Assembly (NCBI GenBank): GCA_019203745.1
Contig: CP078104.1
Coordinates: 4,340,001-4,404,000, forward strand
Direction of reading: 5' to 3'
Length of the DNA: 64,000 nt
Source: Chryseobacterium sp. E1
GTDB lineage: Bacteria > Bacteroidota > Bacteroidia > Flavobacteriales > Weeksellaceae
The notes under the pieces were generated by a model. That model worked only from the letters and a program-made list of their open reading frames with translations. It did not search any database and was not told the origin of the DNA. This document shows, one piece after another, positions 10,745-20,272 of this stretch; the first letter of the stretch is position 1, and each line of letters begins with the position of its first letter. A program made the position numbers and the translations under genes.

Positions 10745-11955
10745 ATGAAACGTTCAGGAACAGCAGATTTACCCTTACACTATGGCAAAGTACCGCCATG
10801 GCTGTATGAGCGGATGTCTGTTCTCGGGCTTTCCATTATAGAAGTGATCCTGATGGATTATGGTAAAGATGAGGTGCTTCGCCGTCTGGCTGATCCGTTC
10901 TGGTTTCAGAGCTTTGGAGCAGTGATGGGAATGGACTGGCATTCTTCAGGAATTACCACCTCTGTGATGGGAGCTTTAAAGCGTTCCATCAATCCCAATT
11001 CACAATCTCTGGGACTTTACATCTGTGGCGGAAAAGGAAAATTTTCCAGGAAACTCCTTCAGAGCTGATCCGTATTGCAGATCAGACAGGTCTGAACGGA
11101 ACAGAGCTGGTAAGAGCCAGTAAGCTTTCGGCAAAAGTGGATAATACCGCCATTCAGGATGGCTACCAGCTGTACCTGCACAATTTCATTCTTTCAGATA
11201 ACGGAAACTGGAGTGTTATTCAGCAGGGAATGCACGAATCCGATGGTACGGCAAGACGCTATCATTGGCATTCTGAACATATAAAATCATTTATTGAAGA
11301 ACCTCATACGGGAATTAACGGCGTCTCAAGAGGAAAGATCCTGAATCTTACCGATGCTGATGCTTCAGAGAACCGGCAGGGGATTTTGGATATTTCGCAC
11401 ACAGATTCGGCAGAAGTTATGAAAGATTTTTCCAGACTAATCCTGCCTGCGCATCATGATGTACGGGCTTCTGATGTAGATCTGAAGCGCCTGGGCGCAC
11501 TTTTGTATGTGACCCGTGAGCAGCAGCCTCAGAATTTTGAAGATCTGCTGATGTTGGAAGGAGTAGGCCCCAGAACCATGCAGTCATTGGCTTTGGTGAG
11601 TGAAGTTATTCACGGAGCTCCGTCAAGATTTGCTGATCCGGCCCGATTTTCTTTTGCCCATGGAGGTAAAGACGGACATCCTTTCCCGGTGCCAACCTAC
11701 ACTTATGATGAAAGCATCAGTATTCTCAGAAAAGGAATAGAAAAATCAAAACTCGGCAACTCCGATAAACTGAACTCGTTGAATAAGCTTCATCAGATTA
11801 TTACTAAAGCAGAAAAAGATTTTACTCCCGATTTTGATGTTCAGGAAGTAATTGAAGAAGAAAGACAGAATTCATGGCGCTTTGGCGGAAAGACTGTGTT
11901 TGGTGATGCTCAGAAACCAAGCCCTCCTAAGCCTATTCAATTGTCTTTATTTTAA
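10745..11955 (+). CDS. DUF763 protein with C-terminal clamp-binding-like motif
   Basis: About 403 residues, recognisable as DUF763 from MKRSGTADLPLHYGKVPPWL and the HHDVRASDVDLKRL region. A helix-hairpin-helix-like element, LEGVGPRTMQSLALVSEV, suggests DNA contact. The protein ends PKPIQLSLF; QLSLF is the canonical bacterial sliding-clamp-binding pentapeptide (Q-L-S/D-L-F). The family is uncharacterised biochemically as far as I know. One base is missing near 11045; restored length is 404 codons. A replication or repair-linked function is inferred, not shown. Confidence 0.85.
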
Positions 11956-12233
11956 TGAAGATCAGTTAACCCATTTCAAAAATCTTAATTACCGTTACAG
12001 AATGACAGGTATCCACATAACGATTCCCTCTACCGACAGGAGGAGATCTACGATTTGACAGAGTGGTATTTTGCGGTAATTAAAACGGTTGTTTAATTAT
12101 TTGAATTCAATAAGTTGTCATAAATTCAGCGAACTATGTAGTATGAAATCACTTTTTGATTATTTTGTTTAATAATTATTATTGTTAATTCAATTAAAAA
12201 TTTTACTTTTAATCACTTAAAAAAATTGACCTG

Positions 12234-12823
12234 ATGACCCATAAGTCTTTGGAAATATGCTATGATTTTCCTTTTTTTATGAAAGAAGAGCTTGATGAAA
12301 TATTTAAAGCTCATGAGAAAACATCTTTTCAAAAAGGTGATTTTATTCTGGAAGAAGGGAAAACAGCCAATGAATATTATATTCTGGACAGTGGGCTGGC
12401 CCGCTCATTCGTTAATGATTTTAACGGAAATGAAGTGACCACACACTTTTTGTAGAGAATGAAGTCATTATTGAGGTTTTATCAATGTTTCAAAGGGTAC
12501 CGTCTCAGGAAAATATTGTCTGCATTACAGACTGTGAATGCTGGAAGCTGGATTACGATACTTTCCAGGACTTGTTTCATAAAATCCCGAATCTCAGGGA
12601 ATGGGGAAGAGCATGGATGTCTAAAGAACTTTTTGATTATAAACAAAGATCTGTAGAAATGTTTACCCTTTCAGCCACCAGAAGATACCTGAACCTGTTG
12701 GAACAGAAATCAAAAGTCATACAGTTTGCCCCTTTAAAACAAATCGCTTCCTATCTTGGAGTAACAGACACTTCTCTAAGCCGTATCCGTAAAGAATTGG
12801 TTTCTCATCCCAGAAAAAATTAA
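12234..12823 (+). CDS. Crp/Fnr-family transcriptional regulator
   Basis: About 196 residues, the same architecture as the gene at 8395: a beta-roll sensor domain (FQKGDFILEEGKTANEYYIL, LARSFV) and a C-terminal helix-turn-helix (IASYLGVTDTSLSRIRKEL). One base is missing near 12453; restored length is 197 codons. It precedes a VOC gene and two DinB-fold genes and could regulate them. The 278-base stretch before it (11956-12233) is AT-rich and holds no gene I can support. Confidence 0.8.
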
Positions 12824-12901
12824 ATCTTGTCTTATGGCAAGTAGACTTTCATCAGACCTTGGTAATTTTGGATTAAAGATTAACACTAAAATTACAAAAA
12901 A

Positions 12902-13312
12902 ATGAAAGTCAATCAGATTTACGTCAATTTACCCATAAAAGACGTACAGAAAACCAGAGACTTCTGGACAAAGCTGGGTTTTTCAATCAATGAGCAGTTT
13001 TCAGACGAGAAGGCTATCTGTGTAGTGATGAAAGAAGATCATATCTACACCATGTTTCTGAAAGAAGAATTTTTTCAAACCTTTACCAACAGACCTTTTG
13101 CGAAAGGAGATACCACACAGGTGCTTCTTGCCATTGGGGTAGACAACCGGGAAGATGTAGACTGGATCGTAAATACAGCTATTGAAAACGGAGGTTCGAA
13201 GTACAGTGAACCTATGGATCACGGATGGATGTATCAGAGTGCTTTTGCCGATATAGACGGACATCAGTGGGAAGTGATGCATGCGGATATGTCGAAATTG
13301 CCAACGGAATAA
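12902..13312 (+). CDS. VOC-family protein
   Basis: Intact 136-residue glyoxalase/bleomycin-resistance-fold protein. It opens with VNLPIKDVQKTRDFWTKLGF and ends near YQSAFADIDGHQWEVMHADM, whose D-x-x-G-H-x-W-E pattern carries a metal-ligand-type glutamate of the lactoylglutathione lyase-like group. It starts 10 codons upstream of the next DinB gene's transcription unit, with only a 10-base gap between the two. Substrate unknown. Confidence 0.8.
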   Translation: MKVNQIYVNLPIKDVQKTRDFWTKLGFSINEQFSDEKAICVVMKEDHIYTMFLKEEFFQTFTNRPFAKGDTTQVLLAIGVDNREDVDWIVNTAIENGGSKYSEPMDHGWMYQSAFADIDGHQWEVMHADMSKLPTE

Positions 13313-13322
13313 ATCGATCAGT

Positions 13323-13784
13323 ATGGAAATACAGTCAAACGAGATCGCATTGGTGAAGCATCAGATAGGTATTACTTACAAAGTGATTTCAATCAATACG
13401 GAAGGCATTACTCATGAAGAATCAATGATTTTTCCTGATGGAGAGGCCAATTGCATGAATTGGGTTTTGGGACATTTAATTTATGTCAGAAATGGCTTTC
13501 TGAATATGCTGGGTGAACAGGCTGTATGGGACGGAGAATCATTTTCAGGGTATAACCGAGGAGGGATTCCTCTGGAGCGAAAAGATGAATTGGTAGATTT
13601 CGAAGATCTTAAATCTTATTTAAAACGATCTCAGGACCAGTTGGAAGCTAAACTCAATACACTTGAACGTTTCAGTACAGATCAGATTAGCGATATTGCT
13701 ACCCTTTGCTTTCATGAAAATTACCACAGCGGGCAGTTAGGGTATATCAGAAGATTGCTGGGAAAATCAGGTGGAATAAAATAA
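13323..13784 (+). CDS. DinB-family protein
   Basis: About 153 residues of the DinB/YfiT-like four-helix metalloenzyme fold. Candidate metal-binding histidines are in NWVLGHLIYVRNG and HENYHSGQLGYIRRLLG. I placed the start at ATG 13323, 10 bases after the VOC stop; an upstream ATG in the same frame (13281) lies inside that gene. In the family some members are bacillithiol or mycothiol-linked transferases, but the activity of this one is not evident. Confidence 0.75.
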   Translation: MEIQSNEIALVKHQIGITYKVISINTEGITHEESMIFPDGEANCMNWVLGHLIYVRNGFLNMLGEQAVWDGESFSGYNRGGIPLERKDELVDFEDLKSYLKRSQDQLEAKLNTLERFSTDQISDIATLCFHENYHSGQLGYIRRLLGKSGGIK

Positions 13785-14023
13785 ATGAACAGAAGACTTC
13801 TTAAGGTCAGAAATTGTAAAAGTCTTTAAATACTATACTGTAAAGTCAGATTCCATTACCTTATTTTATTGCAGCTATTAATGTGTTTGTGATGAGAATC
13901 CAGATATGCAGTACTCAATTTATCGCAGATAAAAATCTTTGCAATTTAAAAGCTTACGGTTTGCCAATTATTTGCGCATTTGCGATTTCCGATCTTTTAT
14001 TTCTAATATAAAAAAACAAAATA

Positions 14024-14547
14024 ATGGACACACCAAAATCAAAAAAATAGAACTCGTTATTCCGGCCTACAGAATGCATAGCCAAAGCTTTCTCAATGTT
14101 CTGGACGGAATTTCTGAAGAAGATGCATTGAAAAGAATTGAAAATAAAACGAACCATATTGTATGGATGGCAGGAAACTTTATCAACATGCGTTATGGCC
14201 TGGGAGCAGTACTGGGACTGCCGGTTCAGGATCCGTATACTGATTTGTTTTTCCAGGGAAAAGCATTGGATGAAAGCTTTAAATATCCAACATTGGCTGA
14301 ATTGAAAGAAAATTTTCATACAATTTCAGCAAAAGTATATCAAAAACTTCACGAAGTAACAGATGAAGAACTGGATGAGATTTTCGAAATAGGAATGAAT
14401 ATTCCTTTTATTAAAGAAACAAAACTCAATTTTATCGGGATGTGTATTGGCCGTGAAGACTATCTCTGTGGTCAGATAGGCCTGATGCGCAGAATCCTGG
14501 ATTATCCGGGAATGAAATATGATGTGGACGAAAACCTGAAATATTAA
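14024..14547 (+). CDS. DinB-like protein
   Basis: About 174 residues, with the same layout as the previous gene: RIENKTNHIVWMAGNFINMR near the N-terminus and REDYLCGQIGLMRRILDYP near the C-terminus. The second metal histidine position reads as aspartate/tyrosine, so metal binding may be lost. The start MDTPKSKKIELVIPAYRMHS is recovered by adding one A in the run at 14041-14047; the restored length is 175 codons. The stretch 13785-14023 has no gene I can support. Confidence 0.65.
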
Positions 14548-14550
14548 GTG

Positions 14551-15324
14551 ATGGATCCTGTAGAAAAAGGCTATAAAAAGTCAATGGAATTCAGATGTAT
14601 TATGAGATCTACGGATCAGGAAAACCATTGGTGCTGATTCATGGTGGTGGTTCTTCCTTTTTGTATGATTTTAAAGAAGTCATTGAAAGGCTTCAGGATC
14701 AGTTTCAGCTCATAGGAGTAGATCTGCAGAATCATGGCCGGAGTGACCATCGTGATATTCCTGAGACCTTTGAACAGGATGCTGACGATGTTGCTGCACT
14801 TTTAGCCGAACTGGCCATTGATAAAGCGTCATTCTGGGGCTTCAGCAACGGAGGAAGCACGGTGATGCAGATAGGATACCGGCATCCGGGAATTGTAGAA
14901 AAACTCGTTGTTGCCTCAGCATTTTATAAGCGGGAAGGAATGATAGACGGTTTTTTCGAGAGTATGATGGATGCCACATTTGAATCTATGCCTGAACCAT
15001 TCAAAATTAATTTTCTGAACCTTAATCCGGACTTTTCAAAACTGGAAAATCTCTTTGATAAAGACTGTAAAAGAATGCAGACTTTTGAAGATTGGGAGGA
15101 TAAGGTGCTAACCTCTATACAATCACCTGTATTGTTCATCAGTGGCGATCAGGATGTGATGAAGCCGGAGCATACCGTAGCAATGTGGAGGCTTGTAAAA
15201 GATGCAAAACTAATGATCCTTCCGGCAACCCGGGATCTATATGATGCCTGACTTTGATGGAAGCATCAACAAAAACTTAATTGATTTTACAGTCAGTGAA
15301 GTCGGAAGCTTTTTGAACGATTAA
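14551..15324 (+). CDS. Alpha/beta-fold hydrolase
   Basis: About 258 residues. The start MDPVEKGYKKVNGIQMYYEI is recovered by one added A near 14578. Motifs: HGGGSSFLYD oxyanion loop, DLQNHGRSD, nucleophile elbow GFSNGG (Ser in G-x-S-x-G) and acid in FISGDQDVMKPEH. The final histidine region is disturbed: near 15228 the frame slips by two bases (a GGG run), after which the tail reads MMPDFDGSINKNLIDFTVSE to the stop at 15322-15324. It starts 3 bases after the preceding stop, so it is probably in the same transcript. Confidence 0.75.
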
Positions 15325-15417
15325 AATTCATTATCAATAAATACTGGTGTCATTCGTGAAATCATTGCGATCACTTGTATTTAATAAAGACAAACAATAA
15401 CTTTTAAATTAAAAATC

Positions 15418-15846
15418 ATGGCTAAGTTAAATCCGTATTTAAATTTTGATGGAACAGCTGAAGAAGCGTTCAATTTTTACAAATCTGTTTTTGGAGGAGA
15501 ATTCGCAGGAGAGATTCATAAAATGGGAAATGCCCCGGTACAGAAAATCTTTCAGATGAAGAAAAAACAGAGTCATGCACATTGCATTGCCCATCGGTGG
15601 AGACCTTTTGATGGCATCAGACATTGTTCCCGGATTTGGGCAGACCCTTACAGTAGGGAATAATAACTATGTTTCTATTTTTCCGGATTCCAGAGAAGAA
15701 GCAGACAGGCTTTTTAAAGGCCTTTCAGAAGGAGGAAACATAGAAATGCCCATTGAAGATCAGTTTTGGGAGACTATTTCGGTAGCTTCCAGGATAAATT
15801 TGGTGTTCATTGGATGGTGAACTATAATGACGAATACGCAAAATAA
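15418..15846 (+). CDS. PhnB-like VOC-family protein
   Basis: About 143 residues. MAKLNPYLNFDGTAEEAFNF and YKSVFGGEF are the hallmark opening of the PhnB/DUF3225-like VOC subgroup. In restored frames the core reads RVMHIALPIGGDLLMASD and the end DKFGVHWMVNYNDEYAK. Three single-base losses are needed (G near 15537, A near 15564, G near 15770). The family name derives from a phosphonate-utilisation gene, but function is unproven. Confidence 0.75.
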
Positions 15847-15922
15847 TCTTATCTTTAACTCAATTATCAGAGAGGTGCCCGCTATGGGCAGCTCTTTTGT
15901 TCCACTATTAAAAAACAGAACT

Positions 15923-16336
15923 ATGGACCCAATTACAATAGACATTACAATTTTAGCACCCGTAGACAAGGTCTGGAATTATTTTAACGAACCGAAACAC
16001 ATTACAAAATGGAACTTTGCCCACGAAAGCTGGCATTGTCCAAGTTCTGAAAATGACCTGAGAGTAGGAGGTAAATTCAAAAACAGAATGGAAGCTAAAG
16101 ATAAAAGCTTTGCATTTGATTTTGAAGGAGTATACGATGAAGTTGTTCCCCATGAGATGATAAAATATCATATGGAAGACGGAAGAAAAGTAGAGGTGAT
16201 TTTTGATAAAATAGACAACAATACAACTAAAGTTACCGAGATTTTTGATCCGGAGAAACAAAATTCTGTGGAAATGCAGCGGGAAGGCTGGTATGCTATT
16301 CTCAATAATTTCCATAAGTATGTTGAGAATCATTAA
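15923..16336 (+). CDS. SRPBCC (AHSA1/START-like) domain protein
   Basis: Intact, 137 residues. A single Bet v1/SRPBCC domain: TIDITILAPVDKVWNYFNEP start, a W-N-F-A segment, RVGGKFKNRMEAKD, and a helix at the end (GWYAILNNFHKYVENH). Such proteins bind hydrophobic ligands in a central cavity. I placed the start at ATG 15923 because the domain begins there. It is one of three SRPBCC genes between 15.9 and 19.7 kb. Confidence 0.8.
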   Translation: MDPITIDITILAPVDKVWNYFNEPKHITKWNFAHESWHCPSSENDLRVGGKFKNRMEAKDKSFAFDFEGVYDEVVPHEMIKYHMEDGRKVEVIFDKIDNNTTKVTEIFDPEKQNSVEMQREGWYAILNNFHKYVENH

Positions 16337-16370
16337 AAATATTTTTGTAGCCATGATCAATCTAGTTATC

Positions 16371-16610
16371 ATGTCAAAGAGTTTGAATTCCATTTATGCT
16401 GTGAGCTACGATCCTGAAGATGATTTTCTTCTGGGAGTCATTGCAATACCTGCAAGACGAGCCTTGAAAAAGGAAAAAATAGATTCTTTGGAAAAGCTGT
16501 CAGACTATTCTGAAAAGGAAATTCTACAGCTGCATGGTTTCGGAAAAAATACAATGATGAAGCTGAAAGATCACATGAAGGAGCATCAGATGTGTTTTAA
16601 AGAAACATAA
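16371..16610 (+). CDS. Small helix-hairpin-helix protein, RNA polymerase alpha-CTD-like
   Basis: A 79-residue protein. From residue 25 on, the IPARRALKKEKIDSLEKLSD and LHGFGKNTMMKLKDHM pattern matches the helix-hairpin-helix fold of the RNA polymerase alpha-subunit C-terminal domain (a GxG hairpin between two helices). Similar stand-alone proteins are common in Bacteroidota and have no established role that I know of. The start at 16371 was chosen because the domain begins shortly after it. The stretch 16611-16879 has no gene, only fragments resembling the dispersed repeats. Confidence 0.65.
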   Translation: MSKSLNSIYAVSYDPEDDFLLGVIAIPARRALKKEKIDSLEKLSDYSEKEILQLHGFGKNTMMKLKDHMKEHQMCFKET

Positions 16611-16879
16611 AAATTATAAGCATAAAGTTGTTGCTGTGTCATTGCGAAATAGAAAATGTAAATCTACAGACGTAAAGACATCAGATTTCTTTTGCTTTAC
16701 ATTTTAACACATTTATTTATTGATATAAAATAATTGCAGCAGTTCTTATCACGCCAGATACAAATCAAAGATTTTGCGAACGGAATTCAGAAGCGAAATG
16801 AAGGATTTCAATACTATAAATGATGTAGAACTTTAAGATTGGCCTACAAATAAAAACATACAAACTAAACTTAACATTT

Positions 16880-17745
16880 ATGAATAACGATATTTTTCCA
16901 TGTCTCTGGTATGACGGAGATGCCAAACAATCTGCAGAATTTTACTGTAAAGTATTTGAAGGCGATATTACAGCAGACACTCCTGTAGTGATGAATATTG
17001 ATCTTTTCGGACAAAGGCTGATGCTTTTGAACGGTGGTCCGCAGTTTAAAAAGAACCCTTCAGTTTCTTTTATGGTAATCTGTGAAACGGAAGATGAGGT
17101 TCAGAAATATTGGGATCAGCTACTTGAAGGCGGAATAGCTTTGATGGAGCTCGGATCTTATTCCTGGAGTAAAAAATACGGCTGGGTACAGGATAAGTAC
17201 GGAGTGACGTGGCAGCTGTTTCTTGGAGAAAAGCCGGTGAACAGAAAATAGTTCCTACTCTGATGTTTATCCACCAGAATAACGGGAAAGCTAAAGAAGC
17301 AATGGAGCTTTATACAAAGACATTTCCAGATTCAAATATTGGAAATATACTCACCTATGGAGCCGGAGGTGAAGGTCATGATATTCAGGAACCGGCAGAA
17401 AATGTACAGCATGCTCACTTTGTAATTAACAACTACAGTCTGTTCTGTATGGATAATTCTTATGATCACCAATTTGATTTTAATGAAGGTATTTCAATGG
17501 TTGTCATGACAGATGACCAGCAGCAGACTGATAATTACTGGAATGCACTTACAGCAGATGGAGGAAGAGAAAGTATGTGCGGCTGGCTGAAAGATAAATA
17601 TGGCTTTAGCTGGCAGATTGTTCCTAAAAGGTTGATTCAGCTGATGAATGATTCTGATCAGGAAAAAGCATATAAAGTAGTTCAGGCGATGATGAAAATG
17701 CAGAAAATTATTATTCAGGATTTAGAAGACGCTTATAACTCTTAA
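16880..17745 (+). CDS. Two-domain PhnB-like VOC protein
   Basis: About 288 residues: two tandem PhnB-type VOC domains. Domain 1 runs from FPCLWYDGDAKQSAEFYCKV to DKYGVTWQLFLG, domain 2 from FIHQNNGKAKEAMELYTKTF to DKYGFSWQIVPKRL, followed by a helical tail. An A lost near 17245 splits the gene. Restored length is 289 codons, and the two halves join at NRKIVPTLMF. Each domain ends with the W-Q motif typical of this subgroup. The reaction is unknown. Confidence 0.85.
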
Positions 17746-17793
17746 AGTCATTTCGGCGTATTGTTTGATGTGATTTAGAGAAAAGATTTGCAT

Positions 17794-18624
17794 ATGAAAA
17801 CACAGAACAAATCAGATTCTAAGTCAAAAGTCCCTAAAGAAGGCATATTTCCGGAAATTATCCGGGACGATTATCAGGAAGCCGGAAACTGTCAGGCAAA
17901 AAAGCGGTCATTTCCGGGGAGACAGTGGTATAGGTCAGGCTGTAGCCGTTCACTTTGCAAGAGAAGGTGCAGATGTTGCCATAATCTACAAAGAAAGTGA
18001 TGATGATGCCAAAGAAACCAAAAGACTGGTAGAAAAAGAAGGGCAGGAATGTCTTTTGATCAAAGGAGATCTTACCCGGAAAGCTTTCAGAACCAAATGT
18101 GCCGACAAGATTAAAACAGAATGGAAAAATCTGGATATTCTTATTAATAATGCCGGGATTCATACTTCAAAAAATAGTCTTGAAAAAATCTCTGATGAAC
18201 AGATTCAGGAAACTTTTGATACAAATATCATTTCGATGATATCTTTCACCAGAAATTTTCTTCCGATGATTGGTAAAGGGGGAGAATTATATGTACAACA
18301 TCCGTTACAGCCTACCGTGGAAGTGATCATCTGATTGATTATGCTGCTACAAAAGGAGCTATTCTATCCTTCATCCGTTCATTGGCTGATAATTTGGCAG
18401 AAAAAGAAATTCTGGTCAATGGTGTTGCACCCGGTCCCATATGGACGCCTCTTGTAAAAGAAGCCTTTGATGACCTTGCAACTTTCGGGAAAGATACCCC
18501 GTTGAAGCGTGCCGGGCAGCCTTCGGAAGTGGCACCGGCTTATGTATTTCTTGCTTCCAAAGATGCCAGCTACATTACAGGGGAAATCATTCACATCAAC
18601 GGAGGTGACTTTGTCGGCGGATAG
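17794..18624 (+). CDS. SDR-family NAD(P)-dependent oxidoreductase
   Basis: About 277 residues, close to glucose/ribitol dehydrogenase-like 'general stress' SDRs with an N-terminal extension. Restored frames show the coenzyme motif GGDSGIG (T-G-x3-G-x-G type), ILINNAG, catalytic serine in TTSVTAYRGSDH, catalytic Y-x3-K in DYAATKG, then VNGVAPGPIWTPL and the end YITGEIIHINGGDFVGG. Three bases are missing (A near 17888, G near 17918, G near 18283); restored length is 278 codons. The substrate is probably a sugar or polyol, by family only. Confidence 0.85.
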
Positions 18625-18718
18625 AAGAAAGTTAGAAATAACTCCGCAATAACCTCACACTCTCAAACCCTCTCGACTCAGTCACTTATTATTTACCACT
18701 TAATAACTAAAAAAATAT

Positions 18719-19146
18719 ATGGAACAATTATCATATGAAATAGAGATCAATGCGGAACCTGAAAAAGTATGGAGCGTACTCTGGGGAGATATCACATACA
18801 GACAGTGGACCACGGCTTTTACAGAAGGTTCTTTTTATGAAGGAACGCTGGAGGAACACAGTATCATTAAATTTCTTGATCCCAAAAACAACGGAATGTA
18901 CAGCAGAGTAGAGAAAATGATTCCTAATGAGGAAATCACATTTCTACATCTTGGAGAAATTTATGAAGGCATCGAAGTTCCTCAGGATTGGGGAGAATCT
19001 ACAGAAGCTTACTTTCTTGAGGAAAATGAAGAAGGAACATTGCTGAAAACAAAAATTAAGACCCTGCAGAATTTAAAGCTTTCTTTGAAGAGAAATTTCC
19101 CAAAGCCCTATCCATCATCAAGCATTTGTCAGAAAATCAGCTTTAA
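18719..19146 (+). CDS. SRPBCC domain protein
   Basis: About 142 residues with a single SRPBCC fold: YEIEINAEPEKVWSVLWGDI, a central W-G-E-S-T-E-A-Y strand, and a C-terminal helix FEEKFPKALSIIKHLSENQL in the restored frame. One base is missing near 19065; restored length is 143 codons. It shares its opening and length with the next gene, so the pair looks like a tandem duplication. Confidence 0.75.
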
Positions 19147-19194
19147 GCACCGGAAGAATAATATAAAACCAAATCAACCACTAAAATTTATAAT

Positions 19195-19652
19195 ATGGAA
19201 ACCTTATCTTATGAAACAATAATAGATGCTCCCCGGCAAAAAGTCTGGGACATCCTCTGGAACCCGGAAACCTATAGTGAATGGACCCAGTTTTTCGGAG
19301 CAGGATCAACCATGAAATCCGACTGGAAGGTAGGAGGAAAAACTTATTTTCTCAATAACCAGGGAGAAGGAATGGTATCTACCATAGATAGTTTGGACGA
19401 ACCCAATCAGGTGGTCTTTAAACATTTAGGAATGGTAGATAAAGACGGGAACGAAGATACCCAAAGCAAAGAAGTCATGGAATGGAACGGCTCTTTTGAA
19501 AAATATTTTTAATTGACTTTGACGGCAAAACAAAACTTCATGCTGAGGTTCAGGTCGATAAGCAATGGCAGGACCATATGAACACTGGCTTTACCAAAGG
19601 TTTACTGGTAGTGAAAAGTCTGGCGGAAGGGGTAAGCTTTGATTCCGTATAA
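19195..19652 (+). CDS. SRPBCC (AHSA1-like) domain protein
   Basis: About 152 residues: METLSYETIIDAPRQKVWDI, then DWKVGGKTYFLNNQGEGMVS and, after one restored T near 19510, LIDFDGKTKLHAEVQVDKQW to a stop at 19650-19652. It starts 48 bases after a clearly related gene and ends 2 bases before the DoxX gene, so the three are probably one unit. The ligand is unknown. Confidence 0.75.
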
Positions 19653-19654
19653 AT

Positions 19655-20113
19655 ATGAAGCTGCTGATCATTCTTTTCGGAACATTCCTGCTGGCCTTAC
19701 TGGGAACATTGATCTTTCAGGGAAACCTTGATTTTTTATTTGCGGGAAATCTGGGGATGGCCGTTTTTATCATTTTTACAGGTTTTTCTCATTTTAAATT
19801 CCAGAAAGGAATGGCGATGATGATTCCTGATTTTATTCCGGCTAAAATGTTTTGGGTATATTGTACGGGTTTTATAGAAATCGCTGCAGGAGTAGGTTTG
19901 ATGATCCCCTCCATCCGGGAGCTTACAGCCGTCTTACTGATTGTTTTTTATATTCTTGTTTTTATTGCCAATATCAATTCTTCCAGAAAGAATATTAATA
20001 TTTTCAAAGCAGATTATACCGGACCCGGAATGAATTACCTCTACTATCAGAGAATTCCCATGCAGATGATCTTAATCGTCTGGACCTGGTATTTCGGAAT
20101 TTATTTACAGTAA
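19655..20113 (+). CDS. DoxX-like integral membrane protein
   Basis: Intact, 152 residues with four predicted membrane helices: MKLLIILFGTFLLALLGTLI, the segments around residues 30-45 and 66-85, IRELTAVLLIVFYILVFIAN, and a C-terminal MILIVWTWYFGIYL. The GFSHFKFQ and MIPDFIPAKMFWVYCTG segments fit the DoxX family. Its neighbours suggest envelope or redox stress, but that is inference. Confidence 0.75.
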   Translation: MKLLIILFGTFLLALLGTLIFQGNLDFLFAGNLGMAVFIIFTGFSHFKFQKGMAMMIPDFIPAKMFWVYCTGFIEIAAGVGLMIPSIRELTAVLLIVFYILVFIANINSSRKNINIFKADYTGPGMNYLYYQRIPMQMILIVWTWYFGIYLQ

Positions 20114-20115
20114 TA

Positions 20116-20144
20116 AAAAAGACAGCACATTCCGCTGTCTTTTT
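20116..20144. terminator. Strong intrinsic terminator after the DoxX unit
   Basis: AAAAAGACAGC (20116-20126) pairs with GCTGTCTTTTT (20134-20144), 7-base loop and T-rich flank. It closes the long + strand run that begins near 9 kb. Confidence 0.85.
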
Positions 20145-20272
20145 ATTTTAGAATAAATAGAGGAGGATGTAACATCTTAATGATATCAAATGTCTAATTA
20201 TATAAGAGCGTTTGTTTTTATTGTTATAAAACTTAAATGTATCTGTAACTTTAACCTTAAAAAACAGAAGTT

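Noticed and set aside
13281..13322. An upstream ATG for the DinB gene.
   Set aside because: It lies within the preceding VOC gene; the domain starts at 13323.
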